DNA from: Silene latifolia
Taxonomy: Eukaryota; Streptophyta; Magnoliopsida; Caryophyllales; Caryophyllaceae
Length of the DNA stretch: 64,000 nucleotides
Assembly (NCBI RefSeq): GCF_048544455.1
Contig: NC_133538.1
Span: 42,878,969-42,942,968 of the forward strand
Direction: 5' to 3'
Position 1 is the stretch's first letter. The number at the start of each line of letters is the position of its first letter. Of this stretch, positions 35,588 to 48,000 are shown one piece after another. The notes below the pieces were generated by a model. The model did no database searches and was not told the origin of the DNA. It worked only from the letters and a program-made list of their open reading frames with translations. Both the position numbers and the translations under genes were made by a program.

Positions 35588-35589
<2 letters not shown>
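34988..35589 (-). repeat. Tat 5' LTR (602 bp), single copy
   Basis: A TG...CA LTR read on minus from TGATGGGGCATATTCTGCAC to ACCCAGGAACA. It sits next to a primer site on its inner side and a (TA)n tract on its outer side. No partner LTR is in the window. Confidence 0.8.

Positions 35590-35646
<57 letters not shown>
35590..35646. repeat. (TA)n tract at the outer end of the Tat LTR
   Basis: About 27 TA units start at the LTR border. The original target duplication may be hidden in it. Confidence 0.9.
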
Positions 35647-35649
<3 letters not shown>

Positions 35650-37099
35650 TTAAAAGAGAAACTTTTCAAGCGATTTTATTGGCTGTAACTTTTGCATACT
35701 ATCTACATAAATAAAATATTTAGAACAAACAATACGTATATATTTAGATAATTAGAAAAATCAGTTAGAGTCCTATAGCATCTGTGAGATAAGGTTCAGG
35801 AAATCAATCAAAACTATATTACCCCTTCAATTACTACTAGGGCACTATATGTTTTACAGTATATATAATACGAATTACATATTTGATCTTCAAAACAATA
35901 GTTTCGTTTATAATACATTAGCTATTTTCTTCGTAATAATTTAGTTTACATTTGGTTTGCTATTTTTAGACCTAATTTTCATACGGTTTGTATTTTGATT
36001 TTTTTCTAATAAGCATTCTTCATATCATATTGCAGGTACAATCATGGAATCGTCTTACAAGCCTACTCAACTTAGTCATGGTGAAACGGTAGCACCTACA
36101 CTATTTTTAGCAGGAAACCGGTAACTATGACATTGTGTTTTTTTCTTGTGCTTATATTATTCGGTATATCGTTCCAACTTACGTCTCAATTTTTGTATTG
36201 CTATTAAACAAATAACATATAATTAATTTTGTTTTTAATTTTTTGTACAACTAATATTGTTTTTGGGCCTTTTTTTTCTTTCAGGTGCTACATTCAATGT
36301 ATATCTTCTTATAAAGTTTGAGTGTTAATCCATATATAGAGTATATGGTATCGAATTGACAATAATTATTCCGATTCGAAAATACGGTATGAACCTGACA
36401 CGAAATTAGTGTAGTTATGACTCACTATTAAGTAAGTCATACAATAAAGGAAGTTTAGTTGAGTGATGATCTTAGAAAAAAAAAGAGTGCTTTTACTAAA
36501 TGGTAAATAGCTTTTGTCGTGAAGTATTTTAGTTTGTCAATTCGTACCAACTTTTATGCTCGATCGATGTATTATAACAATGATTAATGGGCGATATCGG
36601 ATGGGTAATAGACGGGTGAAGCGGCTATGGTTTTTAGAATGAGCAACTCTCCCACATAATCGCATATTAAGGAGAATTATTTTTTAAAATATGTTGGTAT
36701 ATATGGCATGTATCATGGTGTACGAGTTTTATGGGCATGCTAGCATACTCGAAGACTTTGTCAACTGCATTTTTGCTTAGTAAAAAAGAAGCATGAATGA
36801 GAGAACGCATAGCCCTTCCAAGTATAGAACTTTGCATTAAATCTTATGTCAAAGCTATATGTATATGCAATATAGTGAGTATTTACAATTGATTGGCGGA
36901 ATTGGGGACATTGTTCATCATGAGTTATATGGATACCTTTGTCTTAATGGAGATTAGCTGAATTTGATTTACTTGCAATATGGAATAAGCTGATTCTCTC
37001 AAGAGTCCTTTTTCTCAAAGCCAAGATCGCATGTCGCTATACTTTAACGGGACTATATTTATGAATAAAAATAAAGAAATAAATGAATACCGTATAAAC
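35647..37099. other. AT-rich repeat sequence, possible divergent Helitron 5' part
   Basis: No gene is supported. At 35640-35680 TTATTTAAAAGAGAAAC then TTTTCAAGCGATTT resembles the Helitron 5' consensus (AAGCTTTTTTCGAGCGATT). At about 36032-36090 GCAG precedes a short exon-like stretch around ATGGAATCGTCTTACAAGCC; I do not recognise it. Confidence 0.3.
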
Positions 37100-37102
37100 T
37101 AA

Positions 37103-37840
37103 GGGGGCGTTTGGTTAGACAAAGGGAAAGGGAAAGGAAATGAGAAAGGGTAAGAGGGGGAAAGGTAAGGGATTACCTAAAATTTAACTAGTTGTTTGGT
37201 TACATCAAGAAAATAAAGTGTGGTGGGTTGTGGTTTATTTTGGTGTGCAGGTGGTGGTTTAGGTGGGGTGGTTGTGGTGGTGGTGGTGGCAGTAGGTTGT
37301 CTGTGATGGTGGTGGTGGTGGTGGCATCATGGTGGTTGTGGCGGTGGTGTTGTGGTGGTGGTGGTTTATGTGGGGTAGCTGTGGTGGTGGTGACGGTGAT
37401 GGTGGCGTCATGGTGGTTGTGGCGGTGGTGGTTTATATGTGGGTGGTTTTGGTGGTGGTGGTGGTGGCGTCATGGTGGTTGTAGCGGTGGTGTTGTGGTG
37501 GTGGTTTATGTGGGGTGGCTGTGGTTGTGGTGGCGGTGTCATGGTGGTTGTGGCGGTGGGGGTTTATGTGGGGTGGCTGTGGTGGTGGTTTTGGTGGTGG
37601 TGGTGATGGCGTCTTGATGGTGGGAGTTGTAAGTGTGGTGGTAGATAAATAAGGTGGTTGAAGGGTAAAAATGGTAATGAAATCTCATACCTTAGGGGGT
37701 GAGGGGTAAGGAATTAGATGGATTGAGGGGTAAGGAAGGGAGTTTCATTCTCTTTGTTTGTGTCAAACAAACACCAACAAAGGAAATAAATAACTTTGTT
37801 TCCCTTTCCCTTTCTTATAGACTTCCAACCAAACGCCCCC
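37103..37840. mobile_element. Tourist-like MITE with a GGT-rich minisatellite core (738 bp)
   Basis: TAA duplications lie at 37100-37102 and 37841-37843. The terminal inverted repeats are GGGGGCGTTTGGTTAGAC (left) and GGGGGCGTTTGGTTGGAA (right, inverted), both leading to AAAGGGAAAGGGAAA. This is the PIF/Harbinger-Tourist pattern. The interior (37230-37620) is GTGGTGG-rich with a repeated unit around TCATGGTGGTTGTGGCGGTG. The 141-codon frame in it is low complexity and not a gene. Confidence 0.85.
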
Positions 37841-38106
37841 TAAGTCTTATACTGTCCGCCTTTCTCATTCTTAATGAGAATTTGAAATTGCATGCGTATT
37901 ACGATTATATCATAGTTTAACACATTTTCGATGGAAGTTTCGTAATATGCATCTTAATTCTCAAGATATCTTAACATGATGAATAATGAGTGATCTCCAA
38001 CAACTACGTGTATAGAATTCTTATGAGTTTGGAGATTTGAGCTACAAACAGGAGAATTCTAATGAATCTAAACTCCTAAAGTCTATCACTTTTAATGTTC
38101 AACTAG

Positions 38107-40370
38107 ATTTAATGCCCGTGCGATGCACGGGCCTGTTTGTAATATTCTATTTTTTTATAATGTACAAATAGAAAAAGTATTGCTTTTTAACATTTTCATG
38201 TATATGAAACTCAATTATAACATAGGATATGTTTTTTTTTGTTTATGAAGGAATACCATATCGTTTTTTTAATCCTTGTCAAATACGTTGAATCAATTTA
38301 TGTTATATTTATTCTAAATAAACTTCCCCATTTTGTGAATAAAAACGTTAAAATTCTTCTAAAACATTAAACGATGCTAATAATATGAATCACCATATTA
38401 TTAACTACTTAATTTATCATAAAAATCACTTAACTTATACGTTAAAACGCGAATTAGTTTTTTTATTAGAGAAATGGTGATTTAACTTAGAAGGCAATAT
38501 TGTATAAATAGAGATCAAAAGTAATGTGCTACCCATTGTATTACATATAACAATCGAGTTCTCATCATATTCAAAGTGTAATATCTTTATGCTAGATTTT
38601 TTAGGCTTTCGATTGTTTTGACCGCTAACACTCTGCATAGTGGGCTTACTTGTGCACAAATCTCTCTTTAATGTTAGATATTTTAGTATGCAGGAATAAC
38701 GATTGACAATAATTAACCACACCGAATCGACTTAACTTTCCTAATAGAATAATTCGACCCTATATTAGTGCCAGGGTTATACTGAATTTTCTAATTAGAT
38801 AAGACGGTGTCCTTTGTCATCTGGCTCAAGAATCAGAGAAGTAATATAGAAGTATTTTGTGTAGATGTTATAATTTCTTAGATGCAAAAGATGGATTGTT
38901 TTCCTGTAAATTTTCCATCTTATCCCTTGGCTATATATATAGGCAAGATCGGGAAATAGGAGAATGAATGTCCGAACAATTGCAACTGTTGGATTTTCCA
39001 AAATAATTAATTATTGATGCGTGAATTTAAATTCCGCACCCCCTCTTAGTTATTCGAACGAAAACTATATCGTAATTCCGTAAATAATTATGAAAGTGTA
39101 CACTCCGTACTTTCCGAATTCGCATTATATTATTTAGAAATTACCCATCTATGAAACAACCTTAATTACGCCAAAATGAACCGGTAATTACTCTTAAATC
39201 ACCAACATTTAATCTTCATGGTTTACCACAAACGTATCCTACAAAGTTGACATTATTTTTGTAATTATCTAAAGTGTTTGAGTGAAATATTATTATTTTT
39301 GTACCGCTTAGCATGAACTGAACTAATCTAGAATCAGAGACCGAATTCCAATTCTACGACCAAGTATAACGTCCAATTTATTTAGGTCGTTAAATAAAAA
39401 GGATGGCCGTAATTTTTTTTCGTATTTGGCTGGTCGCTAAATAACGACGACACCAAGCAAAGATAACCTCCTAGGACGATTCTTATATTTCGGCAACAAT
39501 TACTATGTTTGCTCATTCTGCTCTGATCTCCATCTGTTATCAAAGAAAAATATTATAAAAATAAAATTATGTACTGAATTACTCATAAAAAGAAAAAATA
39601 ACGCAACATATGAAATCATCGATAAATGAAAATAATGAAAAGTAAGCTAGCATGTTTAGCCAAGGCCATACAAAACTATAATGGAAATATACACACATTA
39701 ATTTAAATAAAACTTTGATTAAATGAAAGTTATAATAAGAAAAAGTAGTCTGATTTGGAAGTGTGGCTCAGCACTATTTATATAGCAATAAGTAGTCAAC
39801 GCAGAACATGGAGTAATACAGAGTACTATGCAATTCTAAGTTCATCAGGACTCTATACATGATCATATACTCAATACTCCACATCAAATAATGTTATTTA
39901 TACGGTATTAGTGAGCGCATTATTCTTCATGCACGCGTATTGTATACTCCAACCTAAACTTCAAACGACGACCATTATAGTTGAAGGCATTTTAGTTACT
40001 ACAATTCGATCCTCTACACCGTCCAAGTTAATTAGATTGTTAATAGTTGGCACCTTATAATATAAGGTTGTTATACGCTACACGAAATTCGCTTTACAAT
40101 GGTCTTACTTGAGTTTTTGACAAATTGTTTTAAATCATCTACACCATAAGGGGATGATTTGCGAATCCAAAGTGTATTAGTTCTATATATAATAGCAAAA
40201 CCCATATATAAATACTGAGATATTTCAACAAAATCATACGCCTAGGATAACTTCCATTGTTAGACGCAAGTTGTACATGGCATAGATTAAATCGCTGTTA
40301 ATGGCCATTATCAAGATACTTTGCCTTAATGTCAAACGTCATCGACAACACCAACGTAGACAGACCGGTT
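38107..40370. other. Helitron C interior
   Basis: 2.3 kb of AT-rich sequence without a credible gene; ORFs of 68 to 95 codons on minus have no recognisable features. I see no tRNA or other RNA gene. Confidence 0.5.
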
Positions 40371-40378
40371 ATTTTTGG

Positions 40379-41062
40379 CAGAGGCGGCCGGTGAATTCGG
40401 GAGGCCCTGTTCCGATTCTTAGGTTGAGGCCCCATAACAATTAATTGTCATTTACTTGAGACCCTAAACGAAAACTATTAAAAATAAAAATTTGAGAAAA
40501 AAGGAAAGGTTAACATATATGAAAAAAAAAATTGTTATGATTTATTTTAGGCATATACTTAAAACACAGATTATATAAATAAGACCGTTTCATAATTCAT
40601 ATCATGAGACGATTCACTTTTATAAAATATACAGTACTTCATATTTGTTTATTTGTAATAAATATCTTGTCTTTTATAGAATAAAAATGTCTCACACAAT
40701 AATTAATAATTTAATATAAATATAAAGAGTAATATAAATAAAAGAAATTAAAAGATGGAGATATAACAAAAGAACCGAGAACTGAGAAAGGTAAAAAAAT
40801 ATACTTTTCTGTGATCCACTTAAATAAATAAATAAATTTAAAAAAAAAACTGCATATTGATGGGAAATGGGGATGCACGTGTGTTTTGGGTAAACAAAGA
40901 TGCTGTGGAGTGTAGAGTAGTGACTTTACAGGAGTAGTCCACAAGGAGGAAAAAAGCCAAAATCATTTTCATTTAATGTTATGAATTGAGCTTAGATTTT
41001 GGGGCCCTATTTTCATTTTCATCTTTGTGAACCTAATTAATCGCAAAACCTTTGGCCTCCCG
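40379..41062. mobile_element. hAT-like non-autonomous element (about 684 bp), right end altered
   Basis: Eight-base direct repeats ATTTTTGG at 40371-40378 and 41063-41070 flank it. It starts CAGAGGCGG like a hAT element, and CGGGAGGCC occurs near the left end and inverted at the right end. The right end lacks the expected CTG terminus, so the element may be end-deleted or the call partly wrong. Confidence 0.5.
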
Positions 41063-41442
41063 ATTTTTGGCACTTATGGCAGTGAAGTTGTCATCCGGGA
41101 GTTAAATCATACGTATTATTCTTGTGCCATCTTTCGATCGAGTGTACTCTATAGCGCAGGTAAAAGAATTCATCATAAATATGCTGACATGTTCGTGCAT
41201 TGAAGGAAGCAAAGTAAAGAAATTCACGATTCAAACACAACCATCATATATAATGATTATTTAACCCTAATACCCTATATATATTTATGACATATGGTCA
41301 TACGGAGTATATATTGATCATAAACACCACTTGGCTATCAAATTTCTATGAAATGCTTGCATTATTATGCATTAAAATTCACCACCCAACTTTATTATAA
41401 GCATTCTCTTAGCCAAACAAAATCGAACGCTATGATGCAATG

Positions 41443-42107
41443 TGTAACAGCAAATTTTGTATTGCGATAACTGAAATACAAAACAAGGAAACAATTATAT
41501 TTTATTAATAAATATCAAAAAATGACGTGTACAATCTCTAATGTATCCTCCGATTCTAATATGCCAGAAGTAAAGGTACGTGTACGGGGTACACGTGAGG
41601 GTGTTGCGTGTAGACAAATTTAATTGCTCTACGCGCGATGTAAATTTGATTTCTTGAGAGGGTCGCGATGACTTGAATCTCTCTTGAAGGTTTGAACTTG
41701 TGATTGAATCTTCAACGCAGGCGGCACGATTTGATGTGCTTGTTGACTGCTTGCAATGATTTTGACATAGAGGATTTGTAGGAATTTGTACATTGTTCTC
41801 TCTAGCTCCTTTGCAATTATGAATTTTCAACCTTTGAATGAATGATGAGAGTTATATTTATAGAGTTTCAATTCTCCTTGTTGGGCTTTGATGGTCACAG
41901 GCCCATTTGTGGATTTATTAGCAACCTTGGTCCTAATTTGATTCTTTCTGGGTTTAATTATCCGAATAACTCCTTTTATAATCCGAATCGACCCACATTT
42001 CATTTAATCGGGACAAATTAATTAAATTAAGTTAAAATTTAGTATTAACTCAAAATAATTAATTTATTTTATTTATTCGGCACTTTAATAAATTTTCCGT
42101 GCCTACA
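41443..42107 (-). repeat. Ogre-type element 3' LTR
   Basis: It starts TGTAACAGCAAATTTTG and ends CCGTGCCTACA on plus. Collinear with 56257-56916; the copies differ mostly in short indels near 41518-41600. Confidence 0.93.
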
Positions 42108-42122
42108 AATTGCCCCCTCGGG
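42108..42122 (-). other. Polypurine tract of the Ogre-type element
   Basis: On minus, CCGAGGGGGCAATT directly precedes the 3' LTR, as expected for second-strand priming. Confidence 0.65.
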
Positions 42123-42179
42123 ACCTTGTCACGTGCGCCTTTTTTGGTGTCTTGACGTGGCGAGGTCTCGATACATTTT

Positions 42180-42610
42180 TTGCTTTGACTTGGAAGTCGA
42201 TGATGAGCCCCCTAACTTGTCACAAAGGCCGGATAACCTATTTTTTTTTCACCCTGTCGTTATCTAACTTGGCGGGTGAATTTGTATTTGACTTGGAAGT
42301 CAAGGGCACCTCAACTTGTCGTTGAGACAATCCATTTTTCTTGTAATGTCACCCTATCATTATTTGATTTGGCGAGCGACTTTTTTTTCTTTGACTTGGA
42401 AGTCGAGTAGCGTACCCGAACTTGTCGTAAGGGTAGTAGCTTGCGGAACTTTTTTGACGTCATCCTGTCATTTTTTTTAGACTTGGCGGATAACGCAAAT
42501 TTTTTTTTTTACTTGTCTGACTTGAAATTCATCAGGTATCCAAACTTATCGTAAGGATGACCAATTTTTTAAACGTCTTCGTTAGTATCTACCTTGACGA
42601 GTGACATTGA
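42180..42610. repeat. Degenerate tandem repeat, ~105-125 bp unit
   Basis: The words TTTGACTTGGAAGTC (near 42183, 42287, 42390 and a degenerate copy near 42515), AACTTGTCGTAAGG and CACCCTGTC-TTAT recur in the same order about four times, separated by T-runs. It lies next to the 3' LTR, upstream of the antisense gene. Confidence 0.75.
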
Positions 42611-44676
42611 TAATGCCCCTTTGACCAAATTTCTTAATTTTTTGTACGGTTTCCATATTGTCTAAATTTCCAAAAGTAGGAATTGAGCAATTGGTGGATA
42701 TTATAATTTTGAAACTCTATCCGATATCTTATAGGAAGGTGTTGCCTTTGTAAAGTCCCTGTATTTGCGTAGGGTTTAAGGACACCCACAACCTATATAT
42801 AAATGCTTTCCCCCTTTCATCATGCGCATGAACCTCTGATGCAAACAAACATCTTCTAGCCAAATTTTTTTGTCTTGCGATTCTTGATGCTGTCCTTTTT
42901 TATTGTCAATACCTTTCAAGCACACTGGACACAACACGATACTCTTTACTTCTTTGCTTTCTTTACCTGTATAGCAGAGTTTCATTGCCAACGAACATCG
43001 TCTTGCATTAAATCCTCCGTGTTCATCTTCACCGTGTGACAAATCCGACTGCTTTCGGTAAGTTTTTATTGCCTTTTCTTCTTCCCTGCTCTTGGTTTTG
43101 CTGTTTTTTTTTTATTTCCTTTCTGAACATGATTTCATTAAAGGTCACTCTTCCATCTGTTTTGAAATACGCACCACATCGTCCCCTGATTTCGTGAAAA
43201 ACAGAGCGCATGGACAGCCCCTGTTGTCGACCAATTTTACATCATGGAGAATGATCCTTGACCCTAAAGCTTCCCATATTCACAAATTTTGCAGTCCCAC
43301 GATTCCGAAACATCTAATAACTCGGATTTTCGTTATCGTTTGACCCCCCAACGACCTCAGCAAAGTCCGTCTCAAACAATCACCTTTTTTTTCATGCGTC
43401 ATGTAGCTTCAGTTTGCCATGTATGTGCATAATTTTACAACATATTGACGATACTTTCGATCGAATTCAATTCCTTAACGCAGATAACTATTTCTTCTGA
43501 GTTTTCAACTTTTGCGACGATCCGAAGTAGAATCACTAAGGTATGTCCTTCTCATCTTTCGATTCGGCAACATGTTCTTATCACTTAGAGTTAATGTTGA
43601 AAACTTGAATTTTGCTTATTTGTATTTTAGCCATTCACGAACACGATTCTACCATGCTTAGGAGGCTTGACTCATGCCTTGTCGAACGCTCCGATCGACC
43701 ATACTCACCATAGTATTGATTTCGACCTTGACCTCGACATCGATCGGCACCTAGCTTCCCGTTGATTGCCATGTATATATAACCAAAGGATGAAACAACG
43801 TCAAAGTTTGGTCTTGGCTTGATATTGAATTCCTCTTACCCCAGTTGGTCTTTAGAAAAACGGATTTTATAAGAAAATAAATGAACTGTGTTAATGAAGA
43901 AATATAGACCATGCCTTTTTTATCATTGTGTTCTTTTCTCTTGACTTATATTGACCTGAACCTTTCCGACTCAAACTGATCCAACTGTGTCTCAGAATGC
44001 TGATCATTCGATTCCTGATTCAGGACAGACCAATTTTGTTAGAAATCCCCAATTTAGTCTGAAGATATCGCTGAGTGCTAGCATGAGCTCTTATTATTTT
44101 AACACGCTGTTGTGACTATCTCGGACTCTCGCCTCTGCTACGAAATTCTAGCTGTGAATGCTTACTTGCTTGCTCAATCATGTTTTTTGTGTAACCTTGA
44201 AATATCGACACGATGCCGCTACATACTTGCCAAAATCTCGACCAATTTGATCGTAGCTTTACTCGGAATCTCGCTCCTGATTTGCACTTTCGATTCCATT
44301 TTGCTTACTTTTTTTTTTTAGAAAAAAAAGGGCACCTGATTTATTGTCAACGACCTCTATATCCAAGCTTTCGAAATCTGACTTCATTTTTTGTTTGAGT
44401 GCAGCTTCACTTCCAAAAAAAAACAGTGTACACCATCTTTTCAAGGTATACCAATTTGAGTTTATCCTTTTAAATTTTTTATTATACACATGTACGTACA
44501 TTAGTTGTTCCCCCTTCCTGGTTGTGTTGTTTTTTTTTATGATTTTTGCAGGCTTTATGCTATTCCTTCAGGCTAATCTAATACGCGTATCAGTGGGACT
44601 ACAGTCCAACACAATCCACTAGTTAACAATGAAGATTCATTATTTCAGCGAGAGTTATTCCGGTTTTCAACTAATT
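42611..44676. other. Non-coding region of the Ogre-type element, upstream of the antisense gene
   Basis: 2 kb with several T-runs and no ORF longer than 92 codons. It must contain any promoter and leader of the plus-strand antisense gene. No domain is recognisable in the short ORFs on either strand. Confidence 0.45.
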
Positions 44677-44897
44677 TGTCAGGGTGAACCCGTTTAGGGT
44701 CATCGCGACAGGGCGAAGACTTATTACTTGTCAGGGTGAACCCATTTTTGGGTCATCGCGACAGGTTGTGTCAGGGTGAACCCATTCGGGTCATCGCGAC
44801 ACAGTTTTAAAGACTGATTGCCTGTTAGGGTGAACCCATTTTTTTGGGTCATCGCGACAGGTTGTGTTAGGGTGAACCCATTCGGGTCATCGCGACA
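44677..44897. repeat. Five hairpin-forming iterons (TGTCAGGGTGAACCC...GGGTCATCGCGACA)
   Basis: Copies lie at 44677-44710, 44729-44763, 44769-44801, 44823-44859 and 44865-44897. Each has outer TGTC/GACA, inner TGAACCC/GGGTCA (one bulged A) and a short variable loop. Copies 4 and 5 start TGTT instead of TGTC. Copies 2-3 and 4-5 form a higher-order unit of about 96 bases. They lie ~165 bases before the start codon of the antisense gene. The minus-strand ORF across them is only a translation of the repeat. Confidence 0.9.
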
Positions 44898-45062
44898 CAG
44901 TTTTGAAGACTCATACAACGAACCTCTTTATGAAGACCATTATTTCATTACCATGAGACATGCCGGATGAATATACTTCTTGATTTGATGCCTCTCTGAC
45001 TTGTAAAAGATCTCTACATATTCTTTATATTCACTTGTATTTGTCCCTTTCGCAGGGTTGTA

Positions 45063-48000
45063 ATGGTGTACCTGAAGAAATTTCGCAAGGGGAGCGACCT
45101 ATATCTTTCTGTAGTTGACCGCAAGGATCAAGATGCTGCATCTGGAACTTACTTTCTCACAAGCAAATCGCTTCACATGCTGGAAGGTGGAGCAGCCAGT
45201 CTAACAAGGGATTCTTTGCTAAATGAAATGTCCATGAAGCTTGACACTCGAGAACCAGACGCTTGCTCACGCTACCTTTTAAAAAATAACCTTAAAGTGA
45301 ATCCTGGTACAAATTATACTTATGAGTTACTTGGGCGCATAATCATTTCAGGAAAAGTTAAATGGGGATCCTTCAACCTGAAAATTTACGGGGAATCGAT
45401 CTACATGCCGAAGTATTGGGAATGGACTGAAGATGTATTTCCTCGCTTTAGTGACATCCTTTCGACTGCTTCTATCCGTCAAGCGGTCTATGCTTCCTTA
45501 TATTCTTATGATAAGGACTTACATATCATGCGTGCCTTCTTCGAAGGATGGTGTCCTGGTACTAATACCTTTCATACTGTAGAAGGCGAATTTTCTATCT
45601 CCCTGTGGGATCTAAAGAAACTTGGAGGTCTCCCTGTTGTGGGAGAGATTTATGATGAAACGGTGCCTCAACTTAGCATCCTAAAGTCAACGAATGAGGA
45701 AAAGGATTTGACTGTCCCTGCAACGTGCACTTTCTTGTTTACTGCGTTTCACTACCTTGCGAAGGAATCAAAGGACAAGGGTGAAGTTTCTGCTTAGCAA
45801 TGGATTGACTTTTGGTGCAAAAGACAGGTTGTACATCCGCCTCCTGTTAAAGCGCGAAGGACCACCAAAAATCCTCCAGCTTCAACCCAGAATCCAAGTG
45901 GTGAGATTGAGCCCCGAACATCTGATGAATGGATAGTGGAAGAACACTCCTTATTTGAAAAGCTTGGTTGCAATGATTCCCGACGGGCAAAGATTTATTT
46001 AGCCGCGCATTTATCATGCTGGCTTTGCGTATTTGTTTTGCCGGAAGATAGTGACAGATTAATTAGACCAGCTACCTTCGAGATTGCAAGTATGATGGCA
46101 GAAGGTCGAGTTTTTAGTCTGGCGATTCCTGTATTAGCTCGCATTTACAAAGGTTTGAATGGGTTAGCCACGTCTATGAACCCCGGATACTCCAGGTCAT
46201 TCTTCCCGGCACATTACTTATACGGGTGGATTGCAAATTACTTTGACACTTATCATGCGATAAATCCATCACCGACAGGTCCCCATATGACTAAGTATTC
46301 AGGTCCCGTTGGAGCTAAGAATGGAAAACCCGAAGAAGCTCGAAAACTCATGCATGAGGGAAGAAAATTTGATGCAAAGCGTTTTATGTTAAATAAACAC
46401 AGAGTATATGTCTTGTTAGACAATGGTGACCTTGATGCCCTGGGGCTCGACTATCTTGCATCCCTTCGTTCCTCCTATTTGTGTTTGCGTCTGAGTAATG
46501 GGTTTCACCTTGAACCTTATAATCCCCATCGGTTCGAGACAATTTGGCTTTTGTCAAGACATTCTGGCGTATTGAATCATGGTTCGATAAAACCTGACGT
46601 CACATGCTTTGAGGCACCAAATATTGGCAAGTGTTTTTGTTTACAGGTAGCTTGTCTCGCGTTTACCTTCCCAGTCCTTCGTTCAGATGGGATGAGAATG
46701 TCACCCCTAGTTTTACTAAATGGTGGAAGGAACTCTACCCGAAGGATCTAAGAAAGAATGTTGACATTCTTGTGCATAGTACCGGAAGTGACCACAAGAC
46801 TAAGAAGCGTGATCATCGTCGGGATACTAGAAATCAGCCTCGAAAGCAAGCAGTGCCCCTGAAATCCAAAGTTGTTGTCCCTAAAGCGAAAGGCCATATT
46901 GAGGACAAACACCACAGCGATTCAGATTCCGAGATTGACCCTAAACATGATCGTCGTGGCAAGAGAAAAGTGTCTGTCTTGGATGTAGATGATGTTAGAC
47001 TAGACGCCCAGATTTTTGAGGGGGTGTCGAGTGCATCAAAAATGCCTTCGCAGACACTGGTCAGCCTCTCTTCTTTTGTGATTATCGTTGTTTATTTATT
47101 TATTTCCCTACTTGATCATCATTTTTTTTTTCAGGAAGATGAATGTGCCTTGGAGACAGTCTCCCTTGCTCCGGAATATCGTCTTCCACATCGTACACCA
47201 AAGATGAAGCCTGGAAAAGGGAAGGGGCTTATGATTCTTAATAAATTAATACCCGTAAGAGACTCTTCTGGTCCAGCATCTCAGGGGAGCCAGACTGATA
47301 GTTCGTTTGCCAACGGTAGTCAGACTGCCGTGAATAGTCCAGCCTCAACTCATGTATCTCCTCCTTGCAAACCTGACGATCGAAGGCAGATGTTTAAGCC
47401 TCTAACAATACAATTTAAACCTACCACACTCCCTACGTGCTCCAAAGCCTCATTTCGTCCACCTCCTTCACTTAAGGGGATTTTTGACAGAGCACTAGAC
47501 GCGATCCGCTTGCAGGTCTTGGGAGAATTAAAAAATGCAAGTTTCTCTAATGTAGGGGAAGTGGCAATGAAGGCTAACGTGTGTTATGAGGGCATTCGAC
47601 AACTCAAAGGTGACTGTTCTTCACTACAGGCGCGAGTGGATTCTTATGTGGGTGCGGTCCATGCTTACCTTGCACTCGAGAAGCAGGCTGCAAGTGTCAT
47701 CACCTTGCATTGCTAGAGGACAAAAGGCTGGAGTGGCATCAAAAGATTGAGGATACCAAATCTCTTCATGATAAGGCACAAGAAAAGCATAGAGAGCAAG
47801 CTGTGGAACTTTCTGTTACTCTGGAAGAAATAAACGATCTTGAAGCTAAACTCAAGCAAGCACGAGAGAAGGAAAAGACATTGCGAAGCAATTTAGAAGC
47901 TGAGGATATATCTTTAATCTCATTGCAAGATGATCTTCAGAAGTTGGAGAGAGAATTAACCGAGTTTGACGATATCCCTGTTTTGAGTCCTGAAGAGGAA

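Larger units (their letters stand above)
31426..35589 (-). mobile_element. Truncated Tat-lineage Ty3/gypsy retrotransposon
   Basis: It keeps the 5' LTR (34988-35589), a tRNA-Asp-type primer site, gag, protease, an RNase H-like domain and about two thirds of reverse transcriptase, all on minus. It stops inside reverse transcriptase at a (TA)n tract. RNase H, integrase and the 3' LTR are missing and are not found on the far side of the MULE. It is GC-richer than its surroundings, so it stands out. Confidence 0.85.

Noticed and set aside
37192..37617. 141-codon Trp/Gly/Val-rich ORF
   Set aside because: Translation of the GGT minisatellite inside a Tourist-like MITE.
44677..44897. CRISPR-like array
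   Set aside because: Five short repeats with spacers, but spacers are themselves related, repeats are hairpins of variable length, and the context is a plant retrotransposon.
44724..44918. 64-codon repetitive ORF
   Set aside because: It is only the iteron array read in one frame; its 32-residue period equals the 96-base DNA period.
46646..46661. 16-base intron in the antisense gene
   Set aside because: GTGTTTTTGTTTACAG has GT and AG ends and would nearly repair the frame, but it is far too short for a plant intron. A frameshift is more likely.
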